Source: Mesorhizobium sangaii
GTDB lineage: Bacteria > Pseudomonadota > Alphaproteobacteria > Rhizobiales > Rhizobiaceae
Assembly (NCBI RefSeq): GCF_014207355.1
Contig: NZ_JACHEF010000004.1
Location: forward strand, 248,001-312,000
Direction: 5' to 3'
DNA: 64,000 bases
Both the position numbers and the translations under genes were made by a program. The notes below the pieces were generated by a model. It worked only from the letters and a program-made list of their open reading frames with translations, had not been told where the DNA came from and ran no database searches. Of the stretch, positions 25,865 to 34,024 are shown piece after piece. Numbering within the stretch: the first letter of the stretch is position 1; every line of letters begins with the position of its first letter.

Positions 25865-27391
25865 ATGGCCCTGATCAGCCTCAAATCCCTCGGCGTCACC
25901 AAGAGTGCGCCGCTCTTTGCCAATCTCGACCTCACCATCGGCACCGGCGACCGGCTCGGCATCGTTGCCGCCAATGGCCGTGGCAAGTCGACGCTGCTGA
26001 AGTGCCTGACCGGCGAGATGGAGCCGACCTTTGGCGACATCACCCGTACGCGCGGCCTGCGCGTCGGCCATGTCGAACAGTCCGTTGCCACAGCCCTTCT
26101 CGACCGTACGTTCCACCAGGTGGCGGCCGACGCCTTGCCGCCCGAACAGGCCGGGAGCGAGCTGTGGCGGGTCGACGTCGTTCTCGATTCGCTCGACGTG
26201 CCCGAGCCGATGCGCGAACGGCAAATGCAGGCGCTCAGCGGCGGCTGGCAGCGGCTGGCCCTGATCGCCCGCGCCTGGGTCACCGATCCGGATGTGCTGC
26301 TGCTCGACGAGCCGACCAACCATCTCGACCTGGCCAGGATCAGCCAGCTTGAAAGCTGGCTGAACACTCTGCCGCGCGAGGTGCCCGTCGTCATCGCCAG
26401 CCATGACCGCGCCTTCCTCGACGCCACCACCAACCGCACGTTGTTCCTGCGCGCGGAACAGTCGCCAGTGTTTGCCCTGCCCTACTCCAGGGCAAGGCAG
26501 GCTCTCGACGACGTTGACGCCTCGACGGAGCGCAAGTTCCAGCGCGACATGAAGGTGGCGCAGCAATTGCGCCGGCAGGCGGCCAAGCTCAACAACATCG
26601 GCATCAATTCCGGCAGTGACCTGCTGACGGTCAAGACCAAGCAGCTCAACCAGCGGGCGGAGCGCCTGGAAGAGGCGGCCGCCCCGGCGCATCGCGAGAA
26701 ATCGGCCGGCGCGATCAGGCTCGCCAATCGCGGCACCCATGCCAAGGTGCTGATCACGCTTGAGGACGCCGCGGTGGAAACGCCTGATGGAACGCTGCTG
26801 TTCAGGACCGGCAAGCGCCACATCTGCCAGGGCGATCGCATTGTCCTGCTCGGCCGCAACGGCGTCGGCAAGTCGCGCTTCGTCACCCTGATCCGCAACG
26901 CCATCCTCGAGCCTGAGACGGTGCACAACGTGAAGGTGACGCCGTCGACCGTACTTGGCTACAGCGACCAGGCGCTGTCCGGCATCGGCGGCGACGACAC
27001 GCCGCTGGCGATGGTCTCGCGCCGCTACGATGTCGGCGAACAGCGCGCCCGCTCGCTGCTCGCCGGTGCCGGGGTTGGCATCGATATGCAGGAGCGCCGG
27101 ATCCGCGCGCTGTCCGGCGGTCAGAAGGCGCGGCTGATGATGCTGGCGCTCAGGCTCGCCAACCCCAATTTCTATCTGCTCGACGAGCCGACCAACCATC
27201 TCGACATAGACGGCCAGGAGGCCCTGGAAGCGGAGCTGCTGGCGCATCAGGCAAGCTGCGTGCTCGCCTCGCACGACCGCTCCTTCATCCGCGCCGTAGG
27301 CAACCGCTTCTGGTTGATCGAGAAGCGGCGGTTGACCGAAGTCGAGGATCCCGAGGATTTCTTCCGCTCGGTGGCCGAACTAGTCGGCTGA
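25865..27391 (+). CDS. ABC-F family ATPase
   Basis: 508 residues, two tandem ATP-binding domains and no membrane segment. Walker A GRGKST (first) and GVGKSRF (second), signature LSGGWQRL and LSGGQKARL, and LLLDEPTNHLD in each half. ABC-F proteins act on the ribosome, either as translation factors or as antibiotic-resistance factors. The serine-arginine pair in the second Walker A (GVGKSR) is slightly unusual. Start ATG with AGAG just upstream. The leader region and its peptide suggest inducible expression. Confidence 0.88.
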   Translation: MALISLKSLGVTKSAPLFANLDLTIGTGDRLGIVAANGRGKSTLLKCLTGEMEPTFGDITRTRGLRVGHVEQSVATALLDRTFHQVAADALPPEQAGSELWRVDVVLDSLDVPEPMRERQMQALSGGWQRLALIARAWVTDPDVLLLDEPTNHLDLARISQLESWLNTLPREVPVVIASHDRAFLDATTNRTLFLRAEQSPVFALPYSRARQALDDVDASTERKFQRDMKVAQQLRRQAAKLNNIGINSGSDLLTVKTKQLNQRAERLEEAAAPAHREKSAGAIRLANRGTHAKVLITLEDAAVETPDGTLLFRTGKRHICQGDRIVLLGRNGVGKSRFVTLIRNAILEPETVHNVKVTPSTVLGYSDQALSGIGGDDTPLAMVSRRYDVGEQRARSLLAGAGVGIDMQERRIRALSGGQKARLMMLALRLANPNFYLLDEPTNHLDIDGQEALEAELLAHQASCVLASHDRSFIRAVGNRFWLIEKRRLTEVEDPEDFFRSVAELVG

Positions 27392-27451
27392 GGGCGACGT
27401 ATCGAGCGCGATTCCTGGTCCGTTTTGAAGGGCACTATGCCTGTAAATTAT

Positions 27452-27495
27452 TTGCTTACAGACTCTTGACGTATGTAAGCAATCTGTTTACATAC
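27452..27495 (+). promoter_or_regulatory. Promoter and overlapping operators of higBA
   Basis: TTGACG (27466-27471) and TACATA (27489-27494) spaced 17 bases form a promoter. Two overlapping palindromes lie on it: TTGCTTACA/TGTAAGCAA (27452-27460 and 27474-27482) and GTATGTAA/TTACATAC (27471-27478 and 27488-27495). They are the expected position for HigA binding. The predicted transcription start falls on or next to the higB ATG, so the message may be leaderless. Confidence 0.65.
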
Positions 27496-27498
27496 ATC

Positions 27499-27777
27499 AT
27501 GATCAAGTCGTTCAAGAGCAAGGCGCTGTCGGACCTCTTTCAAACCGGAAAAACCGGCAAGATCGATGCAAAGATGCACAAGCGCATTCTTGTCCGGCTT
27601 GACCGCCTGGAAGCTTCAGAAAAGCCGGAGGAGATGAATCTCCCTGGCTTCGACTTCCACCCGCTGAAAGGCTTCGACCCCATCCGCTACACGGTCCACG
27701 TCAATGGCCCGTGGTGCATTACGTTTGAATTCGACGGCAAGGACGCCGCCCGCGTCGATTTGGAGCAATATCACTGA
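27499..27777 (+). CDS. higB: HigB-type mRNA-interferase toxin
   Basis: 92 residues, the normal HigB length. MIKSFKSKALSDLF, LVRLDRLEASEKPEEMNLPG, HPLKGFDPIRYTVHV and NGPWCITFEF follow the RelE/HigB fold and its basic RNA-contact surface. It should cleave mRNA on the ribosome unless bound by HigA. Toxin before antitoxin is the usual higBA order. Start at the ATG right after the operators. Confidence 0.88.
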   Translation: MIKSFKSKALSDLFQTGKTGKIDAKMHKRILVRLDRLEASEKPEEMNLPGFDFHPLKGFDPIRYTVHVNGPWCITFEFDGKDAARVDLEQYH

Positions 27778-27804
27778 GGCGGCCAGATTGGAGAAGTTCG
27801 ACTT

Positions 27805-28113
27805 ATGACCGTGCACGAGCCGACGCGTCCGATTGAGCGTTGCCCCTCCCACCCGGGAGCGCTGCTTGAGGACATTATCCCGGCAACTGGAAAGACCAAG
27901 GTGGAAATTGCAAATCTGCTCGGGATCTCCCGGCAGCAACTCTACGACATCATCCGCGAAAAGAAGCCGGTTTCGCCGGTTGTGGCCGCCCGCCTTGGGA
28001 AGCTGTTCGGCGACGGCGCCGCGATCTGGCTTCGGATGCAGGCGGCTTTCGACGCCTGGCATGCGGAGCGCGAAGTTGATGTTTCGGCGATCCCGACGCT
28101 CAAGGTTGCGTAG
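27805..28113 (+). CDS. higA: HigA-type antitoxin, XRE family
   Basis: 102 residues. Central helix-turn-helix (TKVEIANLLGISRQQLYDIIREKKPVSP, about 33-60) preceded by CPSHPGALLEDIIPATGKT, the conserved HigA start. Neutralises HigB and represses the operon through the palindromes at 27452-27495. It follows higB by 27 bases. A perfect seven-base hairpin (28163-28181) lies after the gene. Confidence 0.9.
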   Translation: MTVHEPTRPIERCPSHPGALLEDIIPATGKTKVEIANLLGISRQQLYDIIREKKPVSPVVAARLGKLFGDGAAIWLRMQAAFDAWHAEREVDVSAIPTLKVA

Positions 28114-28245
28114 GTCCGACGAAATCTTCTTCGACCAAATCTGGTGCCGCGAAAAAAGTTCCGGCGATCTGTCGGATCGCCTCAGCCCGCCACGTCCTTG
28201 GGATGCCGACACGATGATGCCGGCTTCAAGCAAGGAGAATGCATC

Positions 28246-28428
28246 ATGTTCAACCTGTCGTCCATCGGTCGCATCGCGACCCGTTACGCGGCGGCCCGCG
28301 CCCGCTACCGCTCCGAGCGCGAGCTGCTTTCTCTGCCGATCGAATTGCGCAAGGACATCGGCTTTCCGGAAATCTTCGACGCGCAGAAGAGCCGTTGTGC
28401 AGCCATGTCCTCGGCCAAGGTCATATGA
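28246..28428 (+). CDS. DUF1127 small protein
   Basis: 60 residues with AAGGAG before the ATG. ARYRSERELLSLPIELRKDIGF is the core of DUF1127 proteins, arginine-rich short proteins that bind RNA and affect sRNA turnover or stress and phosphate responses in alphaproteobacteria. Monocistronic. Confidence 0.8.
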   Translation: MFNLSSIGRIATRYAAARARYRSERELLSLPIELRKDIGFPEIFDAQKSRCAAMSSAKVI

Positions 28429-28585
28429 GCGCGACCAGTCAACCCATGCGACTGGCGCTCGACCCCGCCGGTTGCCCGGCCTTTCCGGGCCCGGCCGAGA
28501 AAAATTTCGCGGCCCTGTAGGATTGCCGTCACCTCATGCGTCCTATGGTCCGCAAGGCCAAGCCAAACGCAAAGAGGAGCAAGAG

Positions 28586-29008
28586 ATGACTGACCAGACC
28601 CCCGTTCAGCCCGCGCCGAAAGTGCTCGGCGGATTGACCCCCTATCTGCAGGTGGACGGCGCCTTCAAGGCGGCTGAATTCTACAAGAAGGCCTTCGGCG
28701 CCGAGCAGGTGTTTGCCTATCCGCCGGATGAAAAAGGCCGCACCATGCACATCCATCTCTACATCAATGGCTCGACGCTTATGCTGGGCGACGCCTATCC
28801 CGAGCACGGCCACCCGCATCAGAACCCGCAGGGCTACACCATGCAGCTGCATCTCCAGGACGACACCATCGAAAGCTGGTGGCAGCGCGCCATCGACGCC
28901 GGCTGCGCAGAAGTGGTGCCGCTGCAGGTGATGTTCTGGGGCGACCGTTGGGGCCAGTTGCGTGACCCCTTTGGTGTTGCCTGGGCGATGAACGCCCCGG
29001 TGAAGTAG
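28586..29008 (+). CDS. VOC-superfamily protein (PhnB-like)
   Basis: 140 residues. Pattern LTPYLQVDGAFKAAEFYKKAFGAEQVFAYPPDE, GSTLMLGDAYPEHG and WGDRWGQLRDPFGVAWAM is that of PhnB-like glyoxalase/bleomycin-resistance folds, probably a small ligand-binding or isomerase enzyme. ATG has GAGGAGCAAGAG upstream; the in-frame stretch upstream is not coding. Confidence 0.82.
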   Translation: MTDQTPVQPAPKVLGGLTPYLQVDGAFKAAEFYKKAFGAEQVFAYPPDEKGRTMHIHLYINGSTLMLGDAYPEHGHPHQNPQGYTMQLHLQDDTIESWWQRAIDAGCAEVVPLQVMFWGDRWGQLRDPFGVAWAMNAPVK

Positions 29009-29120
29009 ATCTTCTCATCGAGCGGCAACGCCTTGCCGCTGGCAAGAGACGATGCGCTCACCTGCGCCGGGTCGCATCCCTGCCGGCCCGGCGCCCGATT
29101 TTCAGCAAGAGGAATATGCC

Positions 29121-29474
29121 ATGTCCTATGTCGATGGTTTCGTGCTTGCCGTGCCAAAGGCCAAACTCGACGACTACAAGAGGCTGGCCAACCTTGCAGG
29201 CCCCATATGGATGGAACACGGCGCGCTCGCCTATGTCGAATGTATCGGCGACGACGTGCCCTATGGCGAAGTCACCTCGTTTCCGCGTGCCGTTCAGGCA
29301 ACTGACGACGAGATCGTCGTCTTCGCCTGGGCGGTCTATGAATCCAGGCAAAGCCGAGACACGGTGATGGCCAAGGTGATGGCCGACCCGCGTTTGACAC
29401 CCGATTGGGGGCTCATGCCGTTCGATATGAAGCGCATGATCTTCGGCGGCTTCCGGCCCTTCATCGAGCTTTGA
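29121..29474 (+). CDS. DUF1428 family protein
   Basis: 117 residues: MSYVDGFVLAVPKAKLDDY, WMEHGALAYVECIGDDVPYGEVTSFPRA, FAWAVYESRQSRDTV, and MKRMIFGGFRPFIEL are the blocks of DUF1428 (YbaA-like dimeric ferredoxin-like fold). Function unknown. Start ATG preceded by AAGAGGAA. Confidence 0.83.
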   Translation: MSYVDGFVLAVPKAKLDDYKRLANLAGPIWMEHGALAYVECIGDDVPYGEVTSFPRAVQATDDEIVVFAWAVYESRQSRDTVMAKVMADPRLTPDWGLMPFDMKRMIFGGFRPFIEL

Positions 29475-29506
29475 GCAACTGAGCCCCCATCGCTTCGTCA
29501 ACCTAC

Positions 29507-29649
29507 GGCGGAGCAAGGAGCGAAGCGACGCGGCGCAGACCATAGGATCCATGCCGTGACGTTAAAGCATTGAAAACGGTGAAGAGTTCCGCTCCGCTGC
29601 ATCCTTCGATCGCGGTCGCGGAATGGATCCTCGGGTCCGCTGCTCCGCC
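29507..29649. repeat. Large palindromic intergenic element
   Basis: GGCGGAGCA (29507-29515) pairs with TGCTCCGCC (29641-29649), and GGATCCAT (29545-29552) with ATGGATCC (29623-29630), giving a long hairpin of about 140 bases with a GC-rich inner region. It has the character of dispersed rhizobial repeats, which occur between genes. It lies in the gap between convergent genes. Confidence 0.6.
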
Positions 29650-29687
29650 CGTGGATGACGAAGCTGGGGTTAATCTGCACCCGCGCG

Positions 29688-31322
29688 CTAATCCAGCCTG
29701 TCCAGCAGCGGCTTGAGCCGATCGCCATAGCGCTTCCACAGATCGACCGAGCCCTGATACATCGGCTGGCGCACCTGCGCGGCGGACGCCGTGCGCACCG
29801 GCCGGTCGGTCGCGTGGAACGACAACACCGCATCGTTCCACGGCAGGCCGAGATGGGCGATCAGCGCCCGCGTCTGCCCTTCCTGGTCGGCGACGAAATC
29901 CTCATAGCGCACATCATGCACCACCCCAGGCAGCACGGCATGCCAGTGCGCCATGATGTCGGTGTAGAGGTTGTGGAAATCGGCGAGTTCGCCGAGGTCG
30001 TAGCCGTAGCGATGGCTGTCGCCGCGGAAATGCACCTTGTAGATCGACAGGCATGTCGCCGCCGCGTTGCGGGCGCAATGGACGATCTTCGCTTTCGGCA
30101 GCATCATATGGAGGAAGCCGATGAGCAGGAAATTGCCCGGCATCTTGTCTGTGACATGCTTGAAGCCGGGATAGCGGGCGTGCAGCATGTCGAGATAGGC
30201 TTCGCCGGCCTCGGCGAAAGCCTTGTCGGGCATGTCGGCGATGCCGGCTGGGAAGCCCCCCTTCATGGTCAGCGGAAACTGCTTGCCTACCGCCGTCTTC
30301 AGGATGCCGAGCTCGCCGGCGCCATAGACCTGGGGATGGCTGGCGATGATCTGCTCGATCAGCGTCGTGCCGGAGCGCGGCATGCCGACGACAAAGATCG
30401 GCGTGTCGTCGACAATCGAGCTGGGCCTGTGTTTCTCGAAGAATCCGGCATCGAAGGTTGCCTTCATGGCCTCGAATTCGGCGCGCGTCCTGGCCGCATC
30501 GTAGTTGATGCCCTTGCGGCGGATCGCATTGCCTTCGGCGAAATAGTCGAAGGCCCTGCCATAATCCTTCAGATCGTCATTGGCCTTGCCGAGGCCGAAG
30601 GACAGCTGCATGCGCGCCAGGCTATCCTGCGGCGCCTTGGTATGCTGAGCCTCCATGCTGGTCAGTTCGCTGTCACGCTCCTTCTGGCGCTTGACCTGCG
30701 TCAGCATCAGCCAGGCCCTGGCCATGCCGGGGTCGACCGCCAGCGCCTGCCGAAACAGGTCGACGGCTTCGTCGAGCTTGCCCTTTTCCATCAGCCCGAC
30801 GCCCAGCCCGTGCAGCAGGTCTGCGTCCTTCGGCCGGATGGTCAGCGCCTCGCGGAAGACGGCAAGCGCCTCGTCCAGACGTCCGGCTTCCTGCAGCGTT
30901 TCGGCAAGTCCAATGCGGGCGCGGACATGGAAGGGATTGCGACCAACCGTGCCGCGATAGATCTCTTCGGCCTCCTCGAACTGGCCGAGCTGCTTCAGCG
31001 ACGAGCCAAGGTTGTCGCGCGCCGCGAGCTGGTCCGGCCGGATATCCACCGCACCGCGAAAGAAATCGATGGCGGCTGCGATGCGGCCGAGATCGCGCAT
31101 CACCGTACCAAAATTATTGAGGAAATCAGGATTTTTGGGCTGCAGGCTCACCGACTGTTCGATGAGATCGAGCCCCTCTTCGCTGCGCCCGGTCTGGTGA
31201 AGCAGCAGGCCAAGGAAATGCGCCGCGGCAGCGTGATTGGGCTTGCGCGCCAGTACCTGACGGTAAAGCGCCTCGGCTTCCTGCCGTCGCCCGGCCTGGT
31301 GCAGCTGCAGGGCCTGCTGCAC
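29688..31322 (-). CDS. TPR-containing sulfotransferase family protein
   Basis: 544 residues from the listed GTG. The first ~220 residues are tetratricopeptide repeats (AAAHFLGLLLHQTGRSEEGLDLIEQS, NLGSSLKQLGQFEEAEEIYR, GLGVGLMEKGKLDEAVDLFR). The second half has IFVVGMPRSGTTLIEQIIAS, the PAPS 5'-phosphosulfate loop. The start is doubtful: the frame continues upstream as coding-like sequence to an ATT codon (31404-31406) giving INRDQRRAA, and no ATG lies between there and the repeat at 31446. If the real start is ATT, the protein is 572 residues. Possibly sulfates a surface carbohydrate. Confidence 0.85.
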   Translation of the reverse strand: MQQALQLHQAGRRQEAEALYRQVLARKPNHAAAAHFLGLLLHQTGRSEEGLDLIEQSVSLQPKNPDFLNNFGTVMRDLGRIAAAIDFFRGAVDIRPDQLAARDNLGSSLKQLGQFEEAEEIYRGTVGRNPFHVRARIGLAETLQEAGRLDEALAVFREALTIRPKDADLLHGLGVGLMEKGKLDEAVDLFRQALAVDPGMARAWLMLTQVKRQKERDSELTSMEAQHTKAPQDSLARMQLSFGLGKANDDLKDYGRAFDYFAEGNAIRRKGINYDAARTRAEFEAMKATFDAGFFEKHRPSSIVDDTPIFVVGMPRSGTTLIEQIIASHPQVYGAGELGILKTAVGKQFPLTMKGGFPAGIADMPDKAFAEAGEAYLDMLHARYPGFKHVTDKMPGNFLLIGFLHMMLPKAKIVHCARNAAATCLSIYKVHFRGDSHRYGYDLGELADFHNLYTDIMAHWHAVLPGVVHDVRYEDFVADQEGQTRALIAHLGLPWNDAVLSFHATDRPVRTASAAQVRQPMYQGSVDLWKRYGDRLKPLLDRLD

Positions 31323-31445
31323 ATACTGGTCCAGCCCCAGCGGTGGCTGTCCTCCAGCGCCAGATCTGGCTCCCGCGCCCGCCGCTCTTCTCTGATCTCT
31401 GTTAATGGGAACCTGCCGTGTTTGTTCGCCTGCCCGCGATCTAAA

Positions 31446-31546
31446 GCAATTCCAGGAAAGGTATGAAACGGTTTTCCGTCCGGAATTGCGCCAAACAAGG
31501 AGATAGAGCGGTTCGGCGTTTCAGTGAAACGATGAACCGATCTAGG
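31446..31546. repeat. GCAATTCC two-hairpin element, copy 1
   Basis: GCAATTCC (31446-31453) pairs with GGAATTGC (31482-31489); a second hairpin is AGAGCGGTT with AACCGATCT (one mismatch). About 85% identical over 100 bases to 36711-36811. It lies just upstream of the sulfotransferase start in the antisense direction. Confidence 0.7.
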
Positions 31547-31599
31547 CCATCGGCGCTTCAGGTTCAAGGCTCGCTTGGTGTCCGTCAGCGTCGAAGCGA

Positions 31600-31791
31600 T
31601 CAAATCAGCCGGTTGGTCTCCGCAACTTGCCTGGCACGCCGGAGCGTTCCGTCGGTATCGGCGACCCTTCGCTTTGCCGCTTCGTCACTCCTGACGGTCA
31701 GCCGCGGCGACAGGATGGGCTTTGCCATCACTGGTTTTGCCAATGGCCCGATCTTGACTGTTGCGCCTGCCGGTGTTGCTTCATTAATCAT
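31600..31791 (-). CDS. Small hypothetical protein
   Basis: 63 residues. ATG with CGGAAGGA eight bases upstream. Product (NEATPAGATVKIGPLAKPVM, basic C-terminus RRARQVAETNRLI) has no recognised motif. It could be regulatory or spurious; a TTG 33 bases upstream gives a longer version. Confidence 0.4.
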   Translation of the reverse strand: MINEATPAGATVKIGPLAKPVMAKPILSPRLTVRSDEAAKRRVADTDGTLRRARQVAETNRLI

Positions 31792-31824
31792 CAAATCTAG
31801 TCCTTCCGTACGCAAATAAAACAA

Positions 31825-32125
31825 AAATACCGGGAGAATTGTTCCCGCCTGCCTTCAAATAATTTTTGATATCTCTGGATCTGTATCATCATTTTTCTGA
31901 AAATTACAGCGAGCAATTTTCTTAGCGAAGTCAGATTTTCTTTTAAATTGCCTTGATTAAATTGCAGCAAAGGCCTATGTGCAGAGGATCGTTTTGGGCC
32001 AGAATTGGCATCTCGCGGCGTCAGAGGTTCTCGACCCGCCAATCTCATTCCAATCATCGATACTGGCTAAATCATCGATACCGGCTGCGCTTCGCTACTT
32101 TTTTCTCGTTCCTCGAAAGACCGAC
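31825..32125. other. AT-rich intergenic region before a cold-shock gene
   Basis: About 300 bases, distinctly richer in A and T than the genes (for example 31852-31975). This is typical of promoters and of long untranslated leaders of cold-shock messages. No protein gene or clear hairpin with a T-run was seen. Confidence 0.5.
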
Positions 32126-32332
32126 ATGAACACCGGAACCGTAAAGTTCTACAATGGCCAGAAGGGCTTCGGCTTCATTCAGCCGACCGATGGCGGCAAG
32201 GACGTTTTCGTCCATGTCAGCGCGCTGGAGCGCGCCGGCTTTCCTGGCCTCGCCGAAGGCCAGAAGCTGCAGTTCGAGTTGGAGCGTGACACCAAGGGCC
32301 GCGAATCGGCCGCCAATTTGCAATTGATCTGA
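32126..32332 (+). CDS. Cold-shock protein (CspA family)
   Basis: 68 residues: MNTGTVKFYNGQKGFGFIQP and DVFVHVSALERAGFPGL contain the RNP1 and RNP2 RNA-binding motifs. Single-stranded nucleic-acid chaperone. The most diverged of the three csp genes here (FYNGQ for FFN). Monocistronic, followed by a terminator. Confidence 0.88.
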   Translation: MNTGTVKFYNGQKGFGFIQPTDGGKDVFVHVSALERAGFPGLAEGQKLQFELERDTKGRESAANLQLI

Positions 32333-32416
32333 TCCGGCCGAATTCGATGAACGCTGACCACGGATGTACTGGCAGCTTTCGAAAGCGGCTTATTTCCTGC
32401 GATTGCCGGAAATAGG

Positions 32417-32442
32417 AAAGCGGGGCTCGTCCCCGCTTTTTT
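32417..32442 (+). terminator. Rho-independent terminator of csp gene
   Basis: AAAGCGGGG and CCCCGCTTT pair around CTCGT; the right arm runs straight into a six-T tract (32437-32442). Confidence 0.8.
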
Positions 32443-32480
32443 GCTTTTCAGGACCGCTTCGGAAGCATCAAGGCACGACA

Positions 32481-32750
32481 ATGACCGATCGCACCACCCA
32501 CTCCATCGCCCATTTCGCGGCACCCTTCGTGCTCGGCGGACTGGAAGGACAACTGCCGGCCGGCGACTATGACATCGATCACGACGAAGAGGTGATCGAG
32601 GGCATGTCGCGGCTTGCCTGGCGCCGCGTCGCCACCTTCATCCATCTGCCGGCAAGGGCGGTGAAAAATCCGACCACCAGCCAGCTTGTCGCCATCGATT
32701 ACCTCGAACTCGAAACAGCGCTGAAGCGCGACAGGGAGAATGCAGCATGA
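32481..32750 (+). CDS. Small conserved hypothetical protein
   Basis: 89 residues: HSIAHFAAPFVLGGLEGQLPAGDYDIDHDEEVIEG then WRRVATFIHLPA. I recognise this as a rhizobial conserved protein without known role. Its stop overlaps the next gene's ATG (ATGA), so the pair is co-translated. Confidence 0.7.
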   Translation: MTDRTTHSIAHFAAPFVLGGLEGQLPAGDYDIDHDEEVIEGMSRLAWRRVATFIHLPARAVKNPTTSQLVAIDYLELETALKRDRENAA

Positions 32751-33049
32751 TCCGTTTCCAGCAGAATGCGCGCCCGCGCACCGACACGCCCTCGCACCAG
32801 TTTGCGATCGGTCAGACTGTCCGCATGAAGAGCCGTACCGGCCTCGTCCAGAAAACCGCGGAACTGTTCCAGATCAAGAGCAGGCTGCCGGTCAAGGACG
32901 GCTCGCCGCAATACCGCATCCGAAGCGAGCAGGAGACCCATGAGCGGGTCACCACGGAAGACAATCTCGAACCGGCCGACAACCCTGTTGTTACCGACAG
33001 CCCGGTTGTTACTGACAACCCGCTTGTTGCTGACAATCCGGTCGTCTGA
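32747..33049 (+). CDS. Hypothetical protein with tandem VVTDxP tail
   Basis: 100 residues. N-terminal FQQNARPRTDTPSHQFAIGQTVRMKSR resembles a small RNA- or peptide-binding fold (SH3-like?). The C-terminus is a degenerate five-residue repeat (NPVVTDSPVVTDNPLVADNPVV, residues about 79-100). Start in an ATGA overlap. Function unknown. Confidence 0.65.
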   Translation: MIRFQQNARPRTDTPSHQFAIGQTVRMKSRTGLVQKTAELFQIKSRLPVKDGSPQYRIRSEQETHERVTTEDNLEPADNPVVTDSPVVTDNPLVADNPVV

Positions 33050-33090
33050 ACGCCCAGCAAAGCCACGCCAACACGCAACAGGAGCACGAC

Positions 33091-33228
33091 ATGTCCAAGG
33101 GTCAACAGCGAAGCAATCGCGAAACGCGCAAGCCGAAGAAGGACAAGGTCGTGGCCAAGCCGGCCTCCCCGTTCGGCTCGTCGGTCAAGCAGGCCGAGAG
33201 TAGCCTGAAGCCGAAGGCGAAGGGCTGA
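33091..33228 (+). CDS. Small basic protein (45 residues)
   Basis: MSKGQQRSNRETRKPKKDKV then KPASPFGSSVKQAES. Lysine/arginine-rich, with AACAGGAG before the ATG. Similar tiny basic proteins exist in rhizobia; probably nucleic-acid associated, function unknown. It follows the two genes above on the same strand. Confidence 0.6.
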   Translation: MSKGQQRSNRETRKPKKDKVVAKPASPFGSSVKQAESSLKPKAKG

Positions 33229-33327
33229 CAGCCCAGGGGCGCCTCGTGCGTCCCCCGTCGCCCACGTTGTGGGGCGACGGACTGACACGACATGCTGGCG
33301 CAACACACCCCGCATACGGAGGCGCGC

Positions 33328-33552
33328 TTGAACTTCGTCATCGAGTTCTACCGGTCGCGCGACGCCGACGAAGCCACGCTCGACAAGGTATCGCTGGAAG
33401 CGCCGAACCTGCGCGCCGCCCTCCAAGGCGCCACTGCGCTGTTCCACACGCTGGCCATGCCGCAAATCCCTGATCGCCTGCGCATTTCCGACGAGGACGG
33501 CAGCGAGCTGTACGCCGGCCCTGCCGACGGTGCGTATCCGGCGGAGGTGTGA
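33328..33552 (+). CDS. Small conserved hypothetical protein
   Basis: 74 residues from TTG preceded by GGAGG (33318-33322). NFVIEFYRSRDADEATLDKV and ALFHTLAMPQIPDRLRISDEDGSELY match a small rhizobial family of unknown role. An ATG at 33292 (no ribosome-binding site) is an alternative. Last gene of the small-protein cluster starting at 32481. Confidence 0.6.
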   Translation: MNFVIEFYRSRDADEATLDKVSLEAPNLRAALQGATALFHTLAMPQIPDRLRISDEDGSELYAGPADGAYPAEV

Positions 33553-33610
33553 GCGAACGCCTCGGTTTTCCCTTTCTTCCCTTTGTGGGAAAAAGCTAAA
33601 CCAGTTCCCT

Positions 33611-34024
33611 TCAGCACGGCCCGCCGTCAATGACGCGATAGTCCGCGGCACGGGCTTCGCAGGCATTGGGGAAGGTGCGCAGCTCGCCATTGCGGCGCGC
33701 GCACACGGGAGCATATTCGCGGGTGCAGAACGTCTGCTCTTCGCCACCGCCACTGCCACCACCGCCGTCGCGGCATGGACCGTCGCGCACGACGCGGTAG
33801 CCAGCCCGGTCGGCAAGGCAGGCATTGGCAAACGTCTGGCGGTCGCCGCCGCGCCGGGCGCAGACCGGCTCGTACTGCCTGCTGCAATATTGCGGTTCGG
33901 GCCGTGGCGGACGCGGACGCGGCCCTGGTCCCTCATCGACGACGACGGTGCAGGCGGTAAGAATTGCCGACAGGAACAGGATGGCAAAACCTTGCCGCGA
34001 AAAGATTGCCGCCAGAAACTTCAT
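33611..34024 (-). CDS. Lipoprotein with two Kazal-type domains
   Basis: 137 residues. Lipobox LTAC at residues about 22-25 predicts a lipoprotein. Two tandem Kazal-type units follow: CSRQYEPVCARRGGDRQTFANAC...GPC and CTREYAPVCARRNGELRTFPNAC...GPC (about 48-85 and 100-137), each with conserved cysteines. Kazal domains inhibit serine proteases. A low-complexity proline/glycine linker separates them. An exported protease inhibitor in a Gram-negative is notable; target unknown. Confidence 0.82.
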   Translation of the reverse strand: MKFLAAIFSRQGFAILFLSAILTACTVVVDEGPGPRPRPPRPEPQYCSRQYEPVCARRGGDRQTFANACLADRAGYRVVRDGPCRDGGGGSGGGEEQTFCTREYAPVCARRNGELRTFPNACEARAADYRVIDGGPC

